A stretch of DNA of 64,000 nt from Rummeliibacillus sp044763875 (GCF_044763875.1 NZ_JBIWGZ010000002.1:186001-250000), one strand, 5' to 3'; positions 33,689 through 43,177 are shown, counted from the stretch's first letter. The notes: generated from the letters alone by a model not told the origin. A program made the numbers and translations.

Positions 33689-36037
33689 TTATTTTCCGAT
33701 TAGGACCTCTCTTGGTTTGCTCTTTTCTGCTGGACCAACAATCCCTCTTTCCTCCATCTGATCCATAATACGCGCAGCTCTTGCATAGCCTATTTTAAGC
33801 TTTCTTTGAAGGAAAGATACGGATGCTGTATCTTGCGCAGCCACTAATTGAACAGCCTCTTCGAAAAGCTCATCTGTATCATCTAAATCTTGAACTTCTT
33901 CTTCTTCAGATGGAATCATTTCTTCTTGATACTGGGCTTTTTGCTGTGCTATAACAAAATCCACAATCTGTTCTACTTCATTATCTGAAACGAATGCACC
34001 TTGCACACGAACGGGTTTCGATTCACCAGCTGGTAAGAATAACATATCACCACGTCCTAGTAAACGTTCAGCACCACCCATATCAAGAATTGTACGAGAA
34101 TCGATGGCAGATGATACTGCAAAAGCAATCCTAGATGGTATATTTGCTTTAATAATCCCCGTTATTACATCAACACTTGGTCTTTGAGTAGCAATGATTA
34201 AGTGAATTCCAGCAGCCCGAGCCATTTGTGCGAGACGAGTAATCGAATCTTCCACATCACTAGAAGCAACCATCATTAAATCTGCTAATTCATCCACAAT
34301 GACTACAATAAATGGCATTTTCGGATGCTTTTCTCCGTTTTCGTTGTTAAATTTATCGATTTGTTCATTATACCCTTCGATATTGCGTGTACCAGTATGT
34401 GAAAATAGATCATAACGTCTTTCCATTTCAGAGACTACTTTTTTCAATGCTTGTGAAGCTTTGCGAGCATCTGTTACAACTGGTGCTAGTAAATGCGGAA
34501 TACCATTATAAACGTTTAATTCAACCATTTTAGGGTCAATCATCATCATTTTGACTTCATGAGGCTTTGCTCTCATTAATATGCTAATGATGATGCCGTT
34601 AATACAAACAGATTTACCACTTCCGGTTGAACCAGCTACAAGTAAGTGTGGCATTTTGTTTAATTTTGCTAGTTTTGCTTCACCTGTAATATCTCTACCT
34701 AATCCAATTAATAGTTTTTCATCAGGCTTATTATTTTCTTTAGACTCTAACACTTCACGTAAACTTACAATCGCAACTTCTTTATTTGGTACTTCAATAC
34801 CTACTGCAGATTTACCTGGAATTGGAGCTTCAATTCGGATATCTTTTGCCGCAAGTGCTAATGCTAAATCATCTTGTAGCCCAACAATTTTACTAACTTT
34901 TACTCCACGATCAGGTAGCACTTCATATTCAGTAACAGCTGGTCCTAGGTGAACTTGCGTAACAGTTGCTTTGACTCCAAAAGATTGGAAAGTCTGTTCC
35001 AATTTGCGCGCATTATCTTGAATTAATTCAAACTCTCCACTTTGGTCAGTATGTGGTGGCAGTTTCAAACTATTCATCGCTGGTAATTGATACGCTTCAT
35101 TTTCAACCACATTAGAAGTATCAATCGCTGGGTGATCTACATCTTGATGTGAACTTTCTTCTCCTATTACAATCGTTTCAGGTTCAGGTTGTTCTAGTTG
35201 GACTCTTTGAGTAAAAGCAGAAATAATTGGTTCTCTGCGCTCTTCAACCACAGGCTCTACTTCTGTTGCTGCATGATGCTCTTCATCATGAATTGGCGAA
35301 TCTGATTCCTCTTTTTTTCGATTTTTGCGAGAAATCCCCTTCTTTTCGGCAGCCTTTTTCTTTTTAGCTTCTTGACGGCGACTCACAGAATTCCCGGAAT
35401 CTTCTTTCATTTGCAGGATTGATTTTTTTATGGATGGCCATTTACTAGCCAAATACGGAATAAGCGCTTTTCCAGTAATTAAAACAATTCCAATAAGTAC
35501 CATTAGCCAACCGGCAATTTTAGCACCTGCAGAGTCAAATAATGCATAAAAACATGCAAATAACACTGCACCAATCATACCGCCGCCTAATGCGTGGCTA
35601 TGATCTTGTATACCACCACTAGTAATTAATATTCGCCATGTCTCTTTTAAAACGGAATTACTTTGAATTGCATTCCCTTCAAATAGTTGTTCAAACAATG
35701 CAATATGACTAAATAATGTTAGTCCCCCTGTAACTAGCAAACTTCCTAATATTAAACGATTTTTTAAATTGGGGACCGTTCGTTTCAACATTAATAAAAG
35801 TGCACTAACGATAAATAAAAACGGAACAATAATTGCCCAGTTTCCAAATAAAAATAGTGCTATAAATTGAAACAATCTCCCTACAGGGCCATATTCAAAA
35901 AATATGATAATTGCAAAACCAATTAAAATGAGACCAATAATTTCATACATTAATGGATGCGATGGTGTATCTTTTTTTGCTTTTGATGATGTTGACGCTT
36001 TTTTTGACTTTGCTGGTCCCTTTTTCGCTGTTGCCAT
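33689..36037 (-). CDS. spoIIIE: DNA translocase SpoIIIE/FtsK
   Basis: Hexameric DNA pump that moves the chromosome into the forespore and clears trapped DNA from septa. It has 782 residues (787 in B. subtilis). There are four membrane helices within residues 30-190. A charged linker rich in Lys and Glu runs from about 205 to 315. The motor has Walker A GSTGSGKS at 469-476, Walker B FIVVIVDELADLMM and the ATQRPSVDVITGIIKANIPS block. The C-terminal gamma winged helix (KLKIGYARAARIMDQME) reads orienting DNA sequences. Confidence 0.95.
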   Translation of the reverse strand: MATAKKGPAKSKKASTSSKAKKDTPSHPLMYEIIGLILIGFAIIIFFEYGPVGRLFQFIALFLFGNWAIIVPFLFIVSALLLMLKRTVPNLKNRLILGSLLVTGGLTLFSHIALFEQLFEGNAIQSNSVLKETWRILITSGGIQDHSHALGGGMIGAVLFACFYALFDSAGAKIAGWLMVLIGIVLITGKALIPYLASKWPSIKKSILQMKEDSGNSVSRRQEAKKKKAAEKKGISRKNRKKEESDSPIHDEEHHAATEVEPVVEERREPIISAFTQRVQLEQPEPETIVIGEESSHQDVDHPAIDTSNVVENEAYQLPAMNSLKLPPHTDQSGEFELIQDNARKLEQTFQSFGVKATVTQVHLGPAVTEYEVLPDRGVKVSKIVGLQDDLALALAAKDIRIEAPIPGKSAVGIEVPNKEVAIVSLREVLESKENNKPDEKLLIGLGRDITGEAKLAKLNKMPHLLVAGSTGSGKSVCINGIIISILMRAKPHEVKMMMIDPKMVELNVYNGIPHLLAPVVTDARKASQALKKVVSEMERRYDLFSHTGTRNIEGYNEQIDKFNNENGEKHPKMPFIVVIVDELADLMMVASSDVEDSITRLAQMARAAGIHLIIATQRPSVDVITGIIKANIPSRIAFAVSSAIDSRTILDMGGAERLLGRGDMLFLPAGESKPVRVQGAFVSDNEVEQIVDFVIAQQKAQYQEEMIPSEEEEVQDLDDTDELFEEAVQLVAAQDTASVSFLQRKLKIGYARAARIMDQMEERGIVGPAEKSKPREVLIGK

Positions 36038-36077
36038 GCCTCCACCTGCTTTCTTTAATCATTCATTTATTGAAAGG

Positions 36078-36121
36078 AAAAAAGGATTTCCTACCATACC
36101 AGAGGTTAGGAAATCCTTTTT
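36078..36121. terminator. Terminator of rnjB
   Basis: Stem AAAAAGGATTTCCTA / TAGGAAATCCTTTTT with a 13-nt loop, just beyond the rnjB stop and before spoIIIE; A- and T-rich ends on both sides. Confidence 0.85.
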
Positions 36122-36134
36122 GTCCGCTTACGCA

Positions 36135-37802
36135 TTAATATTCCATAATAATAGGGATAATCATTGGTCGGCGTTTCGTTTTTTGGAATAAATAAGAGTT
36201 TAGCGTGTCACGGATTTCTTGTTTTATACTTGTCCATTCATATGATCCTTTATTCACATATTTTTCGACAACTGTTTTCACTAATTCAGAAGATTCACTT
36301 AGTAACTCTTCAGATTCTCTTACATAAACAAATCCACGAGATAAAATTTCTGGACCTGAGGCAATTTTTTTCTGTTGACGATTAATTGTTACGACAACGA
36401 TAAAAATACCATCTTGGCTAAGTAATTTACGGTCACGTAAGACGATATTGCCTACATCACCAACACCTATACCATCGATTAAAACATTACCAGCAGTTAC
36501 TCGGCCACTCATACGCATTTTACCGCTCTTATATTCGACAATATCACCTTTATCAGCAATAAAAATTTGAGATTTTGATAAACCCGTTTGTTGAGCTAAT
36601 TTAGAGTGTGCGATAAGCATACGATATTCCCCTTGAATCGGGATAAAGTATTTTGGTTTCATAAGATTTAACATCAACTTCAAATCTTCTTGTGCGCCAT
36701 GTCCTGAAACATGGACTTTTTTATCAGCTGACAATACTTTAGCACCTGCTTTTGCAAGGCTATTCATTGTATCAGCAATTTGCACCTCCATACCTGGAGA
36801 TGGTGTAAATGTAATAAGTACTGTATCTGTAGATTTAATACGGATATCGCGGTGGTGTTTGCGGATGATTTTTTCTAATCCTTCTAGTGGTTCACCTTGG
36901 TTACCAGTAATAATTGCTACAATTTCTTCATCAGGATAGTCATTAATTTTACTAATTGGAATAATTCGTTCTGGATCTACAGAAAGATAACCTAAACGCA
37001 TACCAATTTCAAATACATGTTCTAAACTACGTCCAACAACTGCAATTTTGCGATCATCAGCTGTTGCTTGATCGAATACTTGTTGAATGCGAATAAAGTT
37101 TGATGCATAAAGCGCAACTAAAATTCTTCCTTCTGCATGGTGGAACGTTTTTGCTAGTTTTTCACGAATAACATTTTCTGGGATTGTATATCCTGGGCGT
37201 TCTGCTTCAGTTGAATCAGACATTAAGATGAATACTCCTTCTTCACCTAACGTAGCCATTTTCCCAATATCAGGTTTGTATTTACCTTGAGCTGACTGGT
37301 CAAATTTAAACTCTCCAGTATGCACAATCGCACCTTCTGAAGTATGGAAAGCAATACCTAATGAATCTGGGATGCTATGAGTCGTATGGAAAAATGTTAC
37401 ATAAGTTGATTGGAAATTCATACGACTCTTGCTAGTTACTTCAAAAAATTTGACAGGGTATGGAGCAGGTAAATCTTTTAAATGTTCTTTTGCCAATGCA
37501 ATTGTCAATTTAGATCCATAGACAGGTGCACTAACTTTTTGTAAAAGATATGCTACTGAACCAATAGCATCTTCATGACCGTGTGTTAGGAAAATACCTT
37601 TCACACGAGATTTGTTTTCTTCTAAGTACGACATGTCAGGAATAACATAGTCTATTCCTAGCATTTCATCCTCAGGAAACATAAGTCCACTATCTACTAC
37701 AAAAAGCTCTTCGTCGATTTCAACGACATACATAGCTTTTCCGATTTCACTAACGCCACCTAGTGGAATGACGCGAATAACTTCATTTTTTGTTTTTGCC
37801 AC
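36135..37802 (-). CDS. rnjB: Ribonuclease J2
   Basis: Metallo-beta-lactamase/beta-CASP RNase, partner of RNase J1 in mRNA decay and rRNA maturation. I place the start at the GTG (37800-37802), 7 nt after AGGAGG, giving 555 residues, exactly the usual J2 length; the longer frame has no ribosome site. The metal motif reads HGHEDAIG (residues 74-81): alanine replaces the second histidine of HGHEDHIG found in J1, which marks J2 and its weak activity. The beta-CASP domain includes VVGRSLEHVFEIG and VSGHGAQEDLKLMLNL. It follows dapA by about 120 bp, with a terminator between. Confidence 0.94.
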   Translation of the reverse strand: MAKTKNEVIRVIPLGGVSEIGKAMYVVEIDEELFVVDSGLMFPEDEMLGIDYVIPDMSYLEENKSRVKGIFLTHGHEDAIGSVAYLLQKVSAPVYGSKLTIALAKEHLKDLPAPYPVKFFEVTSKSRMNFQSTYVTFFHTTHSIPDSLGIAFHTSEGAIVHTGEFKFDQSAQGKYKPDIGKMATLGEEGVFILMSDSTEAERPGYTIPENVIREKLAKTFHHAEGRILVALYASNFIRIQQVFDQATADDRKIAVVGRSLEHVFEIGMRLGYLSVDPERIIPISKINDYPDEEIVAIITGNQGEPLEGLEKIIRKHHRDIRIKSTDTVLITFTPSPGMEVQIADTMNSLAKAGAKVLSADKKVHVSGHGAQEDLKLMLNLMKPKYFIPIQGEYRMLIAHSKLAQQTGLSKSQIFIADKGDIVEYKSGKMRMSGRVTAGNVLIDGIGVGDVGNIVLRDRKLLSQDGIFIVVVTINRQQKKIASGPEILSRGFVYVRESEELLSESSELVKTVVEKYVNKGSYEWTSIKQEIRDTLNSYLFQKTKRRPMIIPIIMEY

Positions 37803-37875
37803 TTGATTTCCTCCTAAAATAATCCCGAACACAAACCACTTACTCCCATTATATCTATTGTTGGGAGTTTTCACA

Positions 37876-37915
37876 AACAAAAAAAGAATGGGCAAGGCTA
37901 CCCATTCAAAAAATT
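37876..37915 (-). terminator. Terminator of the asd-dapA unit
   Basis: Stem GAATGGG / CCCATTC with an 8-nt loop, next to the dapA stop, followed on the minus strand by TTTTTTTG. Confidence 0.88.
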
Positions 37916-37920
37916 ATTTT

Positions 37921-38811
37921 CTAAAATTGTTTTTGCTTTTCCAAATATTCTTCCCACGCATGGTCAAAGGCTAATTTTTCTTTATCTGTCAGTCTTACAA
38001 TCGGTAATCTAACATTTTCTGACCCTATTCCTATTTTGGCTAATGCGTATTTTACAGTTGAAGGACTTGGCGTAGAAAATAAAGCTCGAATTATTGGTAA
38101 TAATGCTTGATGTATCGTTGCTGCTTCTTGATGACGACCTTCTTTAAATAATGCAACCATTTTTTGCATATCATTGCCCACTATATGTGATGCAACGGAA
38201 ATAACACCTGAACCTCCAATAGCTAGTAGAGGTAATGTTAAGCCATCATCCCCTGAATATATTTTTAATCCTTCAGGTGCTCCAGCTATAATTTCTGTCA
38301 TTTGATCTAAACTACCACTAGCCTCTTTGATGATCTGAATATTCGGAATTCCACTTAACTCTAAAATAGTTTTCGGTTGTATATTCACGATTGAACGTCC
38401 TGGAATATTGTACAACATTACTGGTAACGATGTGGATTTTGCAATTGTTGCAAAATGTGCATAGATGCCTCGTTCACTTGGTTTGTTGTAATAAGGACAA
38501 ACTAACATAACTCCATCAACACCAACCGCTTCAGCCTCTTTGGTAAGTTCCAACGAAGCTTGTGTATTATAGCTCCCAGTCCCTGCAATAACAGGGATTC
38601 TTTTATCAACTTTTTTCACAACAAAATGAATTAAAGCAACTTTCTCGTCATGTGACAATGTTGGCGATTCACCTGTTGTGCCACAAACAACAATTGCATC
38701 GGTACCGTTTGCTATTAAATGCTCTATTACTTCTGAAACCTTCTCAAAATGAATTGAACCATCTTCACGGAACGGTGTAATCATAGCAGTAGCAACATTA
38801 CCAATATTCAC
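37921..38811 (-). CDS. dapA: 4-hydroxy-tetrahydrodipicolinate synthase
   Basis: Condenses pyruvate and aspartate semialdehyde, committing carbon to lysine, meso-diaminopimelate for cell wall, and dipicolinate for spores. It has 296 residues and a GTG start with AAGGGGGGG upstream. Active-site residues are visible: T45-T46 (CGTTGESP), Y134 (MLYNIPGRS) and Schiff-base K162 (QIIKEASGS). It directly follows asd with a 15-bp gap; the dapG aspartokinase found between them in B. subtilis is absent. Confidence 0.96.
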   Translation of the reverse strand: MNIGNVATAMITPFREDGSIHFEKVSEVIEHLIANGTDAIVVCGTTGESPTLSHDEKVALIHFVVKKVDKRIPVIAGTGSYNTQASLELTKEAEAVGVDGVMLVCPYYNKPSERGIYAHFATIAKSTSLPVMLYNIPGRSIVNIQPKTILELSGIPNIQIIKEASGSLDQMTEIIAGAPEGLKIYSGDDGLTLPLLAIGGSGVISVASHIVGNDMQKMVALFKEGRHQEAATIHQALLPIIRALFSTPSPSTVKYALAKIGIGSENVRLPIVRLTDKEKLAFDHAWEEYLEKQKQF

Positions 38812-38826
38812 TTGTTATGCCCCCCC

Positions 38827-39870
38827 TTAGATTAATCCGTCTTCAATCATCTTCTCTGCGATTTGAATTGAATTTAATGCAGCACCTTTTAATAAGTTAT
38901 CTGACACAATCCAAAGATGGAAAGCATTATCTTTTGTTAAGTCTTTTCGAATACGTCCAACAAATACTTCATCTTCGCCTTCAGTGTAAATTGGCATTGG
39001 ATAGACTTGTGACGATATATCATCTTGCACAATTACACCTGGTGCTTCTTGCAATACTCTTTTAATACTTTCCACAGTTACGTCTGATTGATCAATTTCA
39101 ATATAAACAGATTCAGAATGTCCAGCAACTACTGGTACACGGACACATGTTGCAGCAACTGGTAATTCTGGTGCATGCATAATTTTCTTTGTTTCATTAA
39201 TCATTTTCATTTCTTCATATGTGAAACCATTGTCAGTGAATACATCAATTTGTGGAATGACATTTCCAGCAATCGGATAATGTTTTTTATCGCCTTTTAC
39301 AGGTAAAACATGTGCTTCTACATTCTTTGCCTGGTCAAAATGTAAGCTTTGTTCTTTTAGTTCTTCAATCGCGCTTATTCCTGACCCTGAAACGGCTTGA
39401 TATGTAGAAACAATTAAGTTTTTCAATCCAAATGCTTGGCGGATTGGTTCAATTGCTGCAACCATTTGTATAGTTGAACAGTTTGGATTTGCAATAATAC
39501 CTTTGTGTGTTGCTAAATCTTGTGGATTTACTTCTGGTACAACTAATGGCACTTCTGGATCCATGCGAAATGCACTTGTATTGTCAATCACAACTGCTCC
39601 ACGTTCTGCTGCAGCAGGTGCTAACGCTTTAGAAACGGAACCACCCGCGCTAAATAATGCAAAATCTACTCCTTCAAATGCTTCTGGAGTGGCCTCTTCT
39701 ATTGTGTATGTTTGACCATTAAATGTAAGTTCTTTACCGGCAGAACGTTTTGATGCAAGTAACTTCAACTTTCCAATAGGAAACTTACGTTTTGCAAGCT
39801 GTTCCATCATTTTTGTTCCTACTGCCCCTGTAGCTCCAACAACTGCTACTGTATATTCTTTAGCCATCAT
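38827..39870 (-). CDS. asd: Aspartate-semialdehyde dehydrogenase
   Basis: Reduces aspartyl phosphate to aspartate semialdehyde with NADPH, feeding dapA and the threonine/methionine branch. I place the start at 39868-39870, 7 nt after GGAG (347 residues; a second ATG follows directly). NADP motif VVGATGAVGTKM at 10-21, and catalytic C131 in NPNCSTIQMV. It lies between spoVFB and dapA, matching the dipicolinate supply role of this cluster in spore formers. Confidence 0.96.
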   Translation of the reverse strand: MMAKEYTVAVVGATGAVGTKMMEQLAKRKFPIGKLKLLASKRSAGKELTFNGQTYTIEEATPEAFEGVDFALFSAGGSVSKALAPAAAERGAVVIDNTSAFRMDPEVPLVVPEVNPQDLATHKGIIANPNCSTIQMVAAIEPIRQAFGLKNLIVSTYQAVSGSGISAIEELKEQSLHFDQAKNVEAHVLPVKGDKKHYPIAGNVIPQIDVFTDNGFTYEEMKMINETKKIMHAPELPVAATCVRVPVVAGHSESVYIEIDQSDVTVESIKRVLQEAPGVIVQDDISSQVYPMPIYTEGEDEVFVGRIRKDLTKDNAFHLWIVSDNLLKGAALNSIQIAEKMIEDGLI

Positions 39871-39947
39871 ACTATCTCTCCTCAACTCTTCATTAGATAT
39901 TGGCGCTATTGTATCATAAGTCTTAAGGTTTTAATATAATAATTTAA

Positions 39948-40535
39948 TTATTTAGTATATTGAATTATTAAAGGCTGTAATTGTCTCTTTTCTAAGGAAG
40001 CTACAACCGTAGGTAATAACTGCGTAAAATCAGAAATCAATGAATTCGGTTTACCAATCGGATTATCTTGACCAAAAGGAATGAAGAAGATATTTTTAGT
40101 ATTTAACAATTTCATGATATTTACTCCATTCAATCCAAGTGCGTCATTTGTTGAAATTCCTAATACAACCGGGCTACCATTTCGTAAAGTAGCTTTAGCA
40201 GCCATCAATACTGGAGAATCCGTTGCTGCATTTGCAAATTTGCTAATAGAGTTTCCAGTCATCGGAGCAATAACCATACAATCGAGAGGATTGGAAGGTC
40301 CAAAAGGTTCTGCTTCTACGATGCTTTTAATGACTTCATGCCCGGCTAAAGCTTCTATTTTTTCAATCCACTCTGCACCGGTACCGAAGCGTGTCGCAGC
40401 TGTTAATACCGAATTTGTGATAATAGGCACAACAGTTGCACCTTGTTCAGTTAAAGTTGTAATTTTAGGTATTACATCTTCGTAAGTACAGTGTGACGCA
40501 GTTATGCCAAGGCCAATACGTTTTCCCTCTAACAC
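39948..40535 (-). CDS. spoVFB: Dipicolinate synthase subunit B
   Basis: Flavoprotein-like subunit that, with SpoVFA, oxidises dihydrodipicolinate to dipicolinic acid in the mother cell. It has 195 residues. GTG start: the ribosome site AAAGGAGG lies within the end of spoVFA, one base from its stop. The fold signature is IGLGITASHCTYEDVIPKI at the N-terminus, with FGPSNPLDCMVIAPMTGNS and GLNGVNIMKLLNTKNIFFIP later. Length matches the family (about 200). Confidence 0.93.
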   Translation of the reverse strand: MLEGKRIGLGITASHCTYEDVIPKITTLTEQGATVVPIITNSVLTAATRFGTGAEWIEKIEALAGHEVIKSIVEAEPFGPSNPLDCMVIAPMTGNSISKFANAATDSPVLMAAKATLRNGSPVVLGISTNDALGLNGVNIMKLLNTKNIFFIPFGQDNPIGKPNSLISDFTQLLPTVVASLEKRQLQPLIIQYTK

Positions 40536-40536
40536 T

Positions 40537-41343
40537 TTACCCCTCCTTTAGTTCATTATTTTTTCGTATGATTACTTGTGCTAATAGATTTGCTGCATCC
40601 TGTGGAAAATACTTTCCAGGAAGGCCAGGTAGTAAAATATAGTTTACACTCTGGGCATCTTCAACATTTAAGCATCCCGGAGCTGATGCTACATCAAAGA
40701 TTTTAACTGAGTTATCAAATTGTTGATTAAATTCGTCTGTAAACCATTTATTTGGGATTGTATTGATTAAATAATATGGTTTTGTCATATTTTCAGGTAT
40801 TAGCTGCGAAGCTACGTACCCATAGGCAATTGCTTCTTGGATTTGACTGTTTGACCTTGCTAAAATATGCACATTTGCTCCTAATTTGTGCAACATGTAT
40901 GCAAGCATTTTTGCTACTCTACCAAATCCAGTAACATAAAATGATTTCCCATAAACCGATGCACTCTCAAGCTCATAAAATGCACAAAGCATTCCCTCTG
41001 ATGTTAATCTTGCATTTAGCCATATATAGGATTCATCTTGTAAATAGTAAATCACTCGCTCTTCGTCTAGATATTGAAGTTCTTGCTGTAACGTTTGATT
41101 ACTTTTACCTACAAATATGACTGTATCCTTTTGTAACGCCTCGAAAGCATATTTAGGTAGATCGACAGCATGAATTGGCAATACGATTCTTTGTGGCTTC
41201 TCTGTCGAAACAATCTGTTGTATTTCGTCATTCCAATTATCTGTATACTTATAAATTACTTGTTCAAAATCAAGAGAAAGCTGCACCGCTAACTCCTTAA
41301 ACCGCAAATCCTTCCCCAATATTAGCCATTTCTCCATCGTCAT
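40537..41343 (-). CDS. spoVFA: Dipicolinate synthase subunit A
   Basis: Rossmann-fold dehydrogenase subunit of dipicolinate synthase. At 268 residues it is shorter than B. subtilis SpoVFA (297), and the N-terminal domain is divergent. The dinucleotide-binding stretch is SFYVTGFGRVAKMLAYMLHK near residue 130, followed by LGANVHILARSNSQ. The end, PGCLNVEDAQ...LLPGLPGKYFPQDAANLL, is family-typical. It overlaps ymxH by 4 bp (ATGA) and is coupled to spoVFB. Confidence 0.9.
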   Translation of the reverse strand: MTMEKWLILGKDLRFKELAVQLSLDFEQVIYKYTDNWNDEIQQIVSTEKPQRIVLPIHAVDLPKYAFEALQKDTVIFVGKSNQTLQQELQYLDEERVIYYLQDESYIWLNARLTSEGMLCAFYELESASVYGKSFYVTGFGRVAKMLAYMLHKLGANVHILARSNSQIQEAIAYGYVASQLIPENMTKPYYLINTIPNKWFTDEFNQQFDNSVKIFDVASAPGCLNVEDAQSVNYILLPGLPGKYFPQDAANLLAQVIIRKNNELKEG

Positions 41344-41609
41344 TTTATATACCCCGATGAAAGAGGCTGTGTTTTTTTAAATAAAATGCGATCTTCTCCA
41401 ATTAACGATATTTCTGTCCATGGAATAAATGATTGTACTTTATTTTCTTTTGCTTGAAAAGGTAAACGATAACCTTTTTGAACTAATTCAAAACCGTAGA
41501 TCTGCCCAGTTTTAGCATTAAGTAAACACTCAGTTTCAGCGAGTAATCCACAACGTACACCATCTTTAATCTGAATCAACTCTTTTTCTGCAAGCTCCGA
41601 TAAGAGCAT
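41340..41609 (-). CDS. ymxH: YlmC/YmxH family sporulation protein (PRC-barrel)
   Basis: An 89-residue PRC-barrel-like protein: MLLSELAEKELIQIKDGVRC, AKTGQIYGFELVQKGYRLPF and FIPWTEISLIGEDRILFK. It lies upstream of spoVFA as in B. subtilis. ATG start with GGAGGG 5 nt upstream. A sigma-K-like promoter precedes it (41635-41662). Function unknown. First gene of the likely dipicolinate transcription unit here. Confidence 0.88.
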   Translation of the reverse strand: MLLSELAEKELIQIKDGVRCGLLAETECLLNAKTGQIYGFELVQKGYRLPFQAKENKVQSFIPWTEISLIGEDRILFKKTQPLSSGYIK

Positions 41610-41634
41610 TCAATCCCTCCTTTTCCCGTAATAA

Positions 41635-41662
41635 CAGTGTATGTCGCCCAAGCTCTTCCCGT
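41635..41662 (-). promoter_or_regulatory. Putative sigma-K (or sigma-E) promoter of ymxH-spoVFA-spoVFB
   Basis: On the minus strand AC (41661-41662), 17 bp, then CATACACTG (41635-41643). This fits sigma-K AC-N16/17-CATANNNT, and CATACACT also equals the sigma-E -10. The spoVF operon of B. subtilis is sigma-K dependent, so the match is biologically sensible. It sits between the mlpA terminator and ymxH. Confidence 0.5.
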
Positions 41663-41665
41663 GCA

Positions 41666-41703
41666 TAAAAAAGCTAAGGAGATACGCTTATATCCCCTTA
41701 GCT
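41666..41703 (-). terminator. Terminator of mlpA, overlapping its 3' end
   Basis: Stem AGCTAAGG(G)GATA / TATC(T)CCTTAGCT, with TTTTTTATG following on the minus strand. The left arm contains the last codons and the stop of mlpA. Confidence 0.85.
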
Positions 41704-42917
41704 GGCTGAATCACAGATTTTGCATATGGTTTTGTTAACAAATTTCGAATAACTCGATTGACACTTTCTTCATCAACAGCATATAGTTCCTGCAAAGTTT
41801 GTTCAACTGATTTCGCTTCACCAAATACTAGTTCATTTTTGGCATTACGATTCATAAAATCATTCGATGTTTCAAGTCCTAGTATTAAATTACTTTCTAA
41901 TTGTTCTTTGGCATACTGAATCTCAATTTCAGATGCTCCATCGTTTACCAATTGCTCTGTTATTTGAAGAATCGTTTCTTCCAATACAGTAAGTTTATCC
42001 GGGGAAGTACCACCATAAATCATAAAAGCTCCAGCATTCTCATATGCAGAATAATAGGAGAAAACTGAATACGCTAATGCCTTCTCCTCTCGCACTTTCT
42101 GGAATAGTCTTGAGGATGTCGCATCTCCTAAAATATTGTTGACTACTAGTAAACTTACTAAATCAGAGTCTTTTACTGTCAGCCCCTCATAACCTAAGGC
42201 AAGATGAGATTGTTCCGTATTACTTTCTTTATTTGTTTGCCCATGTACAAACTTTGGAATTGTTACAATTTTTTTCGTTTGATGAGTAGTGTTTGTAAAT
42301 TGATCAAATAGTGTAATGATTTTATTTACTAGCTGGTCCGATACATTCCCAGCAACTGAAATGACGACTCTATCTGGTGTGTAATTTTCATCCATATAAG
42401 TTTCAATTTTATCTTTAGTAAAGGATGCTAACGTTTCTTCTGTTCCTAAAATAGGGGCCCCCATTGAATGATTGGGATACATCACGCTCCAAAGTCGTTC
42501 ATCCACATCATCATCAGGTGTATCTTCTACCATCGCCATTTCTTCAAAGATGACATGCCGTTCTTTTTCTATGTCGGCTTCTGCAAATTTCGAATGAAAA
42601 AACATATCGGCTAATATGGTTATTGCCTCGATAGCATGATGATCTAGTGTTACAGCATAGTAGCATGTATTTTCCTTTGACGTAAAGGCGTTTAATTGTC
42701 CACCAATTCGGTCAAAAGACTCTGCAATTTCTTTAGCAGTTCTACTATATGTACCTTTAAATAGCATATGTTCGATAAAATGTGTGATACCATTCTCTTC
42801 GGGACGTTCGTTTCCAGAACCTACATTAACCCAAATCCCCATTGAAACAGATCGTACATAGGGCAATTTTTCAACTAATATTCGTACTCCATTTTGGCAT
42901 ATATGTTTTGTAACCAA
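41688..42917 (-). CDS. mlpA: M16-family zinc protease MlpA (YmxG)
   Basis: Mitochondrial-processing-peptidase-like enzyme, 409 residues as in B. subtilis. TTG start, 7 nt after GGAGG. Zinc motif H46-x2-E49-H50 (NGITHFIEHMLF), and E-rich helix EADIEKERHVIFEEMAMVED. C-terminal FQKVREEKALAYSVFSYYSA. Located between pnp and the spoVF unit as in relatives. In B. subtilis it affects extracellular protease expression; the substrate is unknown. Confidence 0.94.
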   Translation of the reverse strand: MVTKHICQNGVRILVEKLPYVRSVSMGIWVNVGSGNERPEENGITHFIEHMLFKGTYSRTAKEIAESFDRIGGQLNAFTSKENTCYYAVTLDHHAIEAITILADMFFHSKFAEADIEKERHVIFEEMAMVEDTPDDDVDERLWSVMYPNHSMGAPILGTEETLASFTKDKIETYMDENYTPDRVVISVAGNVSDQLVNKIITLFDQFTNTTHQTKKIVTIPKFVHGQTNKESNTEQSHLALGYEGLTVKDSDLVSLLVVNNILGDATSSRLFQKVREEKALAYSVFSYYSAYENAGAFMIYGGTSPDKLTVLEETILQITEQLVNDGASEIEIQYAKEQLESNLILGLETSNDFMNRNAKNELVFGEAKSVEQTLQELYAVDEESVNRVIRNLLTKPYAKSVIQPAKGI

Positions 42918-42935
42918 ACGGTTTCCTCCTTATGT

Positions 42936-42974
42936 AAAAAAGAGGTTGCCATTTTATACAAAACGGACAACCTC
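42936..42974 (-). terminator. Terminator of pnp, beyond the repeat
   Basis: Stem GAGGTTG / CAACCTC with a partly self-paired 19-nt loop, followed on the minus strand by TTTTTTACAT. It lies about 200 bp after the pnp stop, with a family B repeat in between. Confidence 0.8.
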
Positions 42975-43027
42975 GTGATTTTTAAATTGTAAATACAAAA
43001 CTAAGATGAAACATGAACGTGAGCTTT

Positions 43028-43177
43028 TCAGGGCTTAACGGGCGTGTTCCGCTTTTATTTTATCCAGCTGCTCACGCCAGCCCCTCGAGGTCGAATAACC
43101 TTTACCCTTTGAGGCAAAAAGCGCCTCTGCGGGTAAAGGACATTCGCTTGTCGGGGCTTAACAGGCGTGTTCCGCTT
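43028..43177 (-). repeat. Dispersed repeat, family B copy 2 (3' side of pnp)
   Basis: Directly follows the pnp stop. On the minus strand it shows AAGCGGAACACGCCTGTTAA, GCCCCGACAAGCG, an inner hairpin GAGGCGCTTTTTGCCTC, CTCGAGGGGCTGGCG and GAGCAGCTGGAT, then a second partial unit beginning AAAAGCGGAACACGCCCG. This is the AAAAGCG..GCGCC..CAGCCCCGACAAGC / CGAGGGGCTGGCGC..AGCTGGA layout common in Bacillaceae intergenic DNA. Arms are inverted, so a long branched hairpin can form. Confidence 0.75.
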
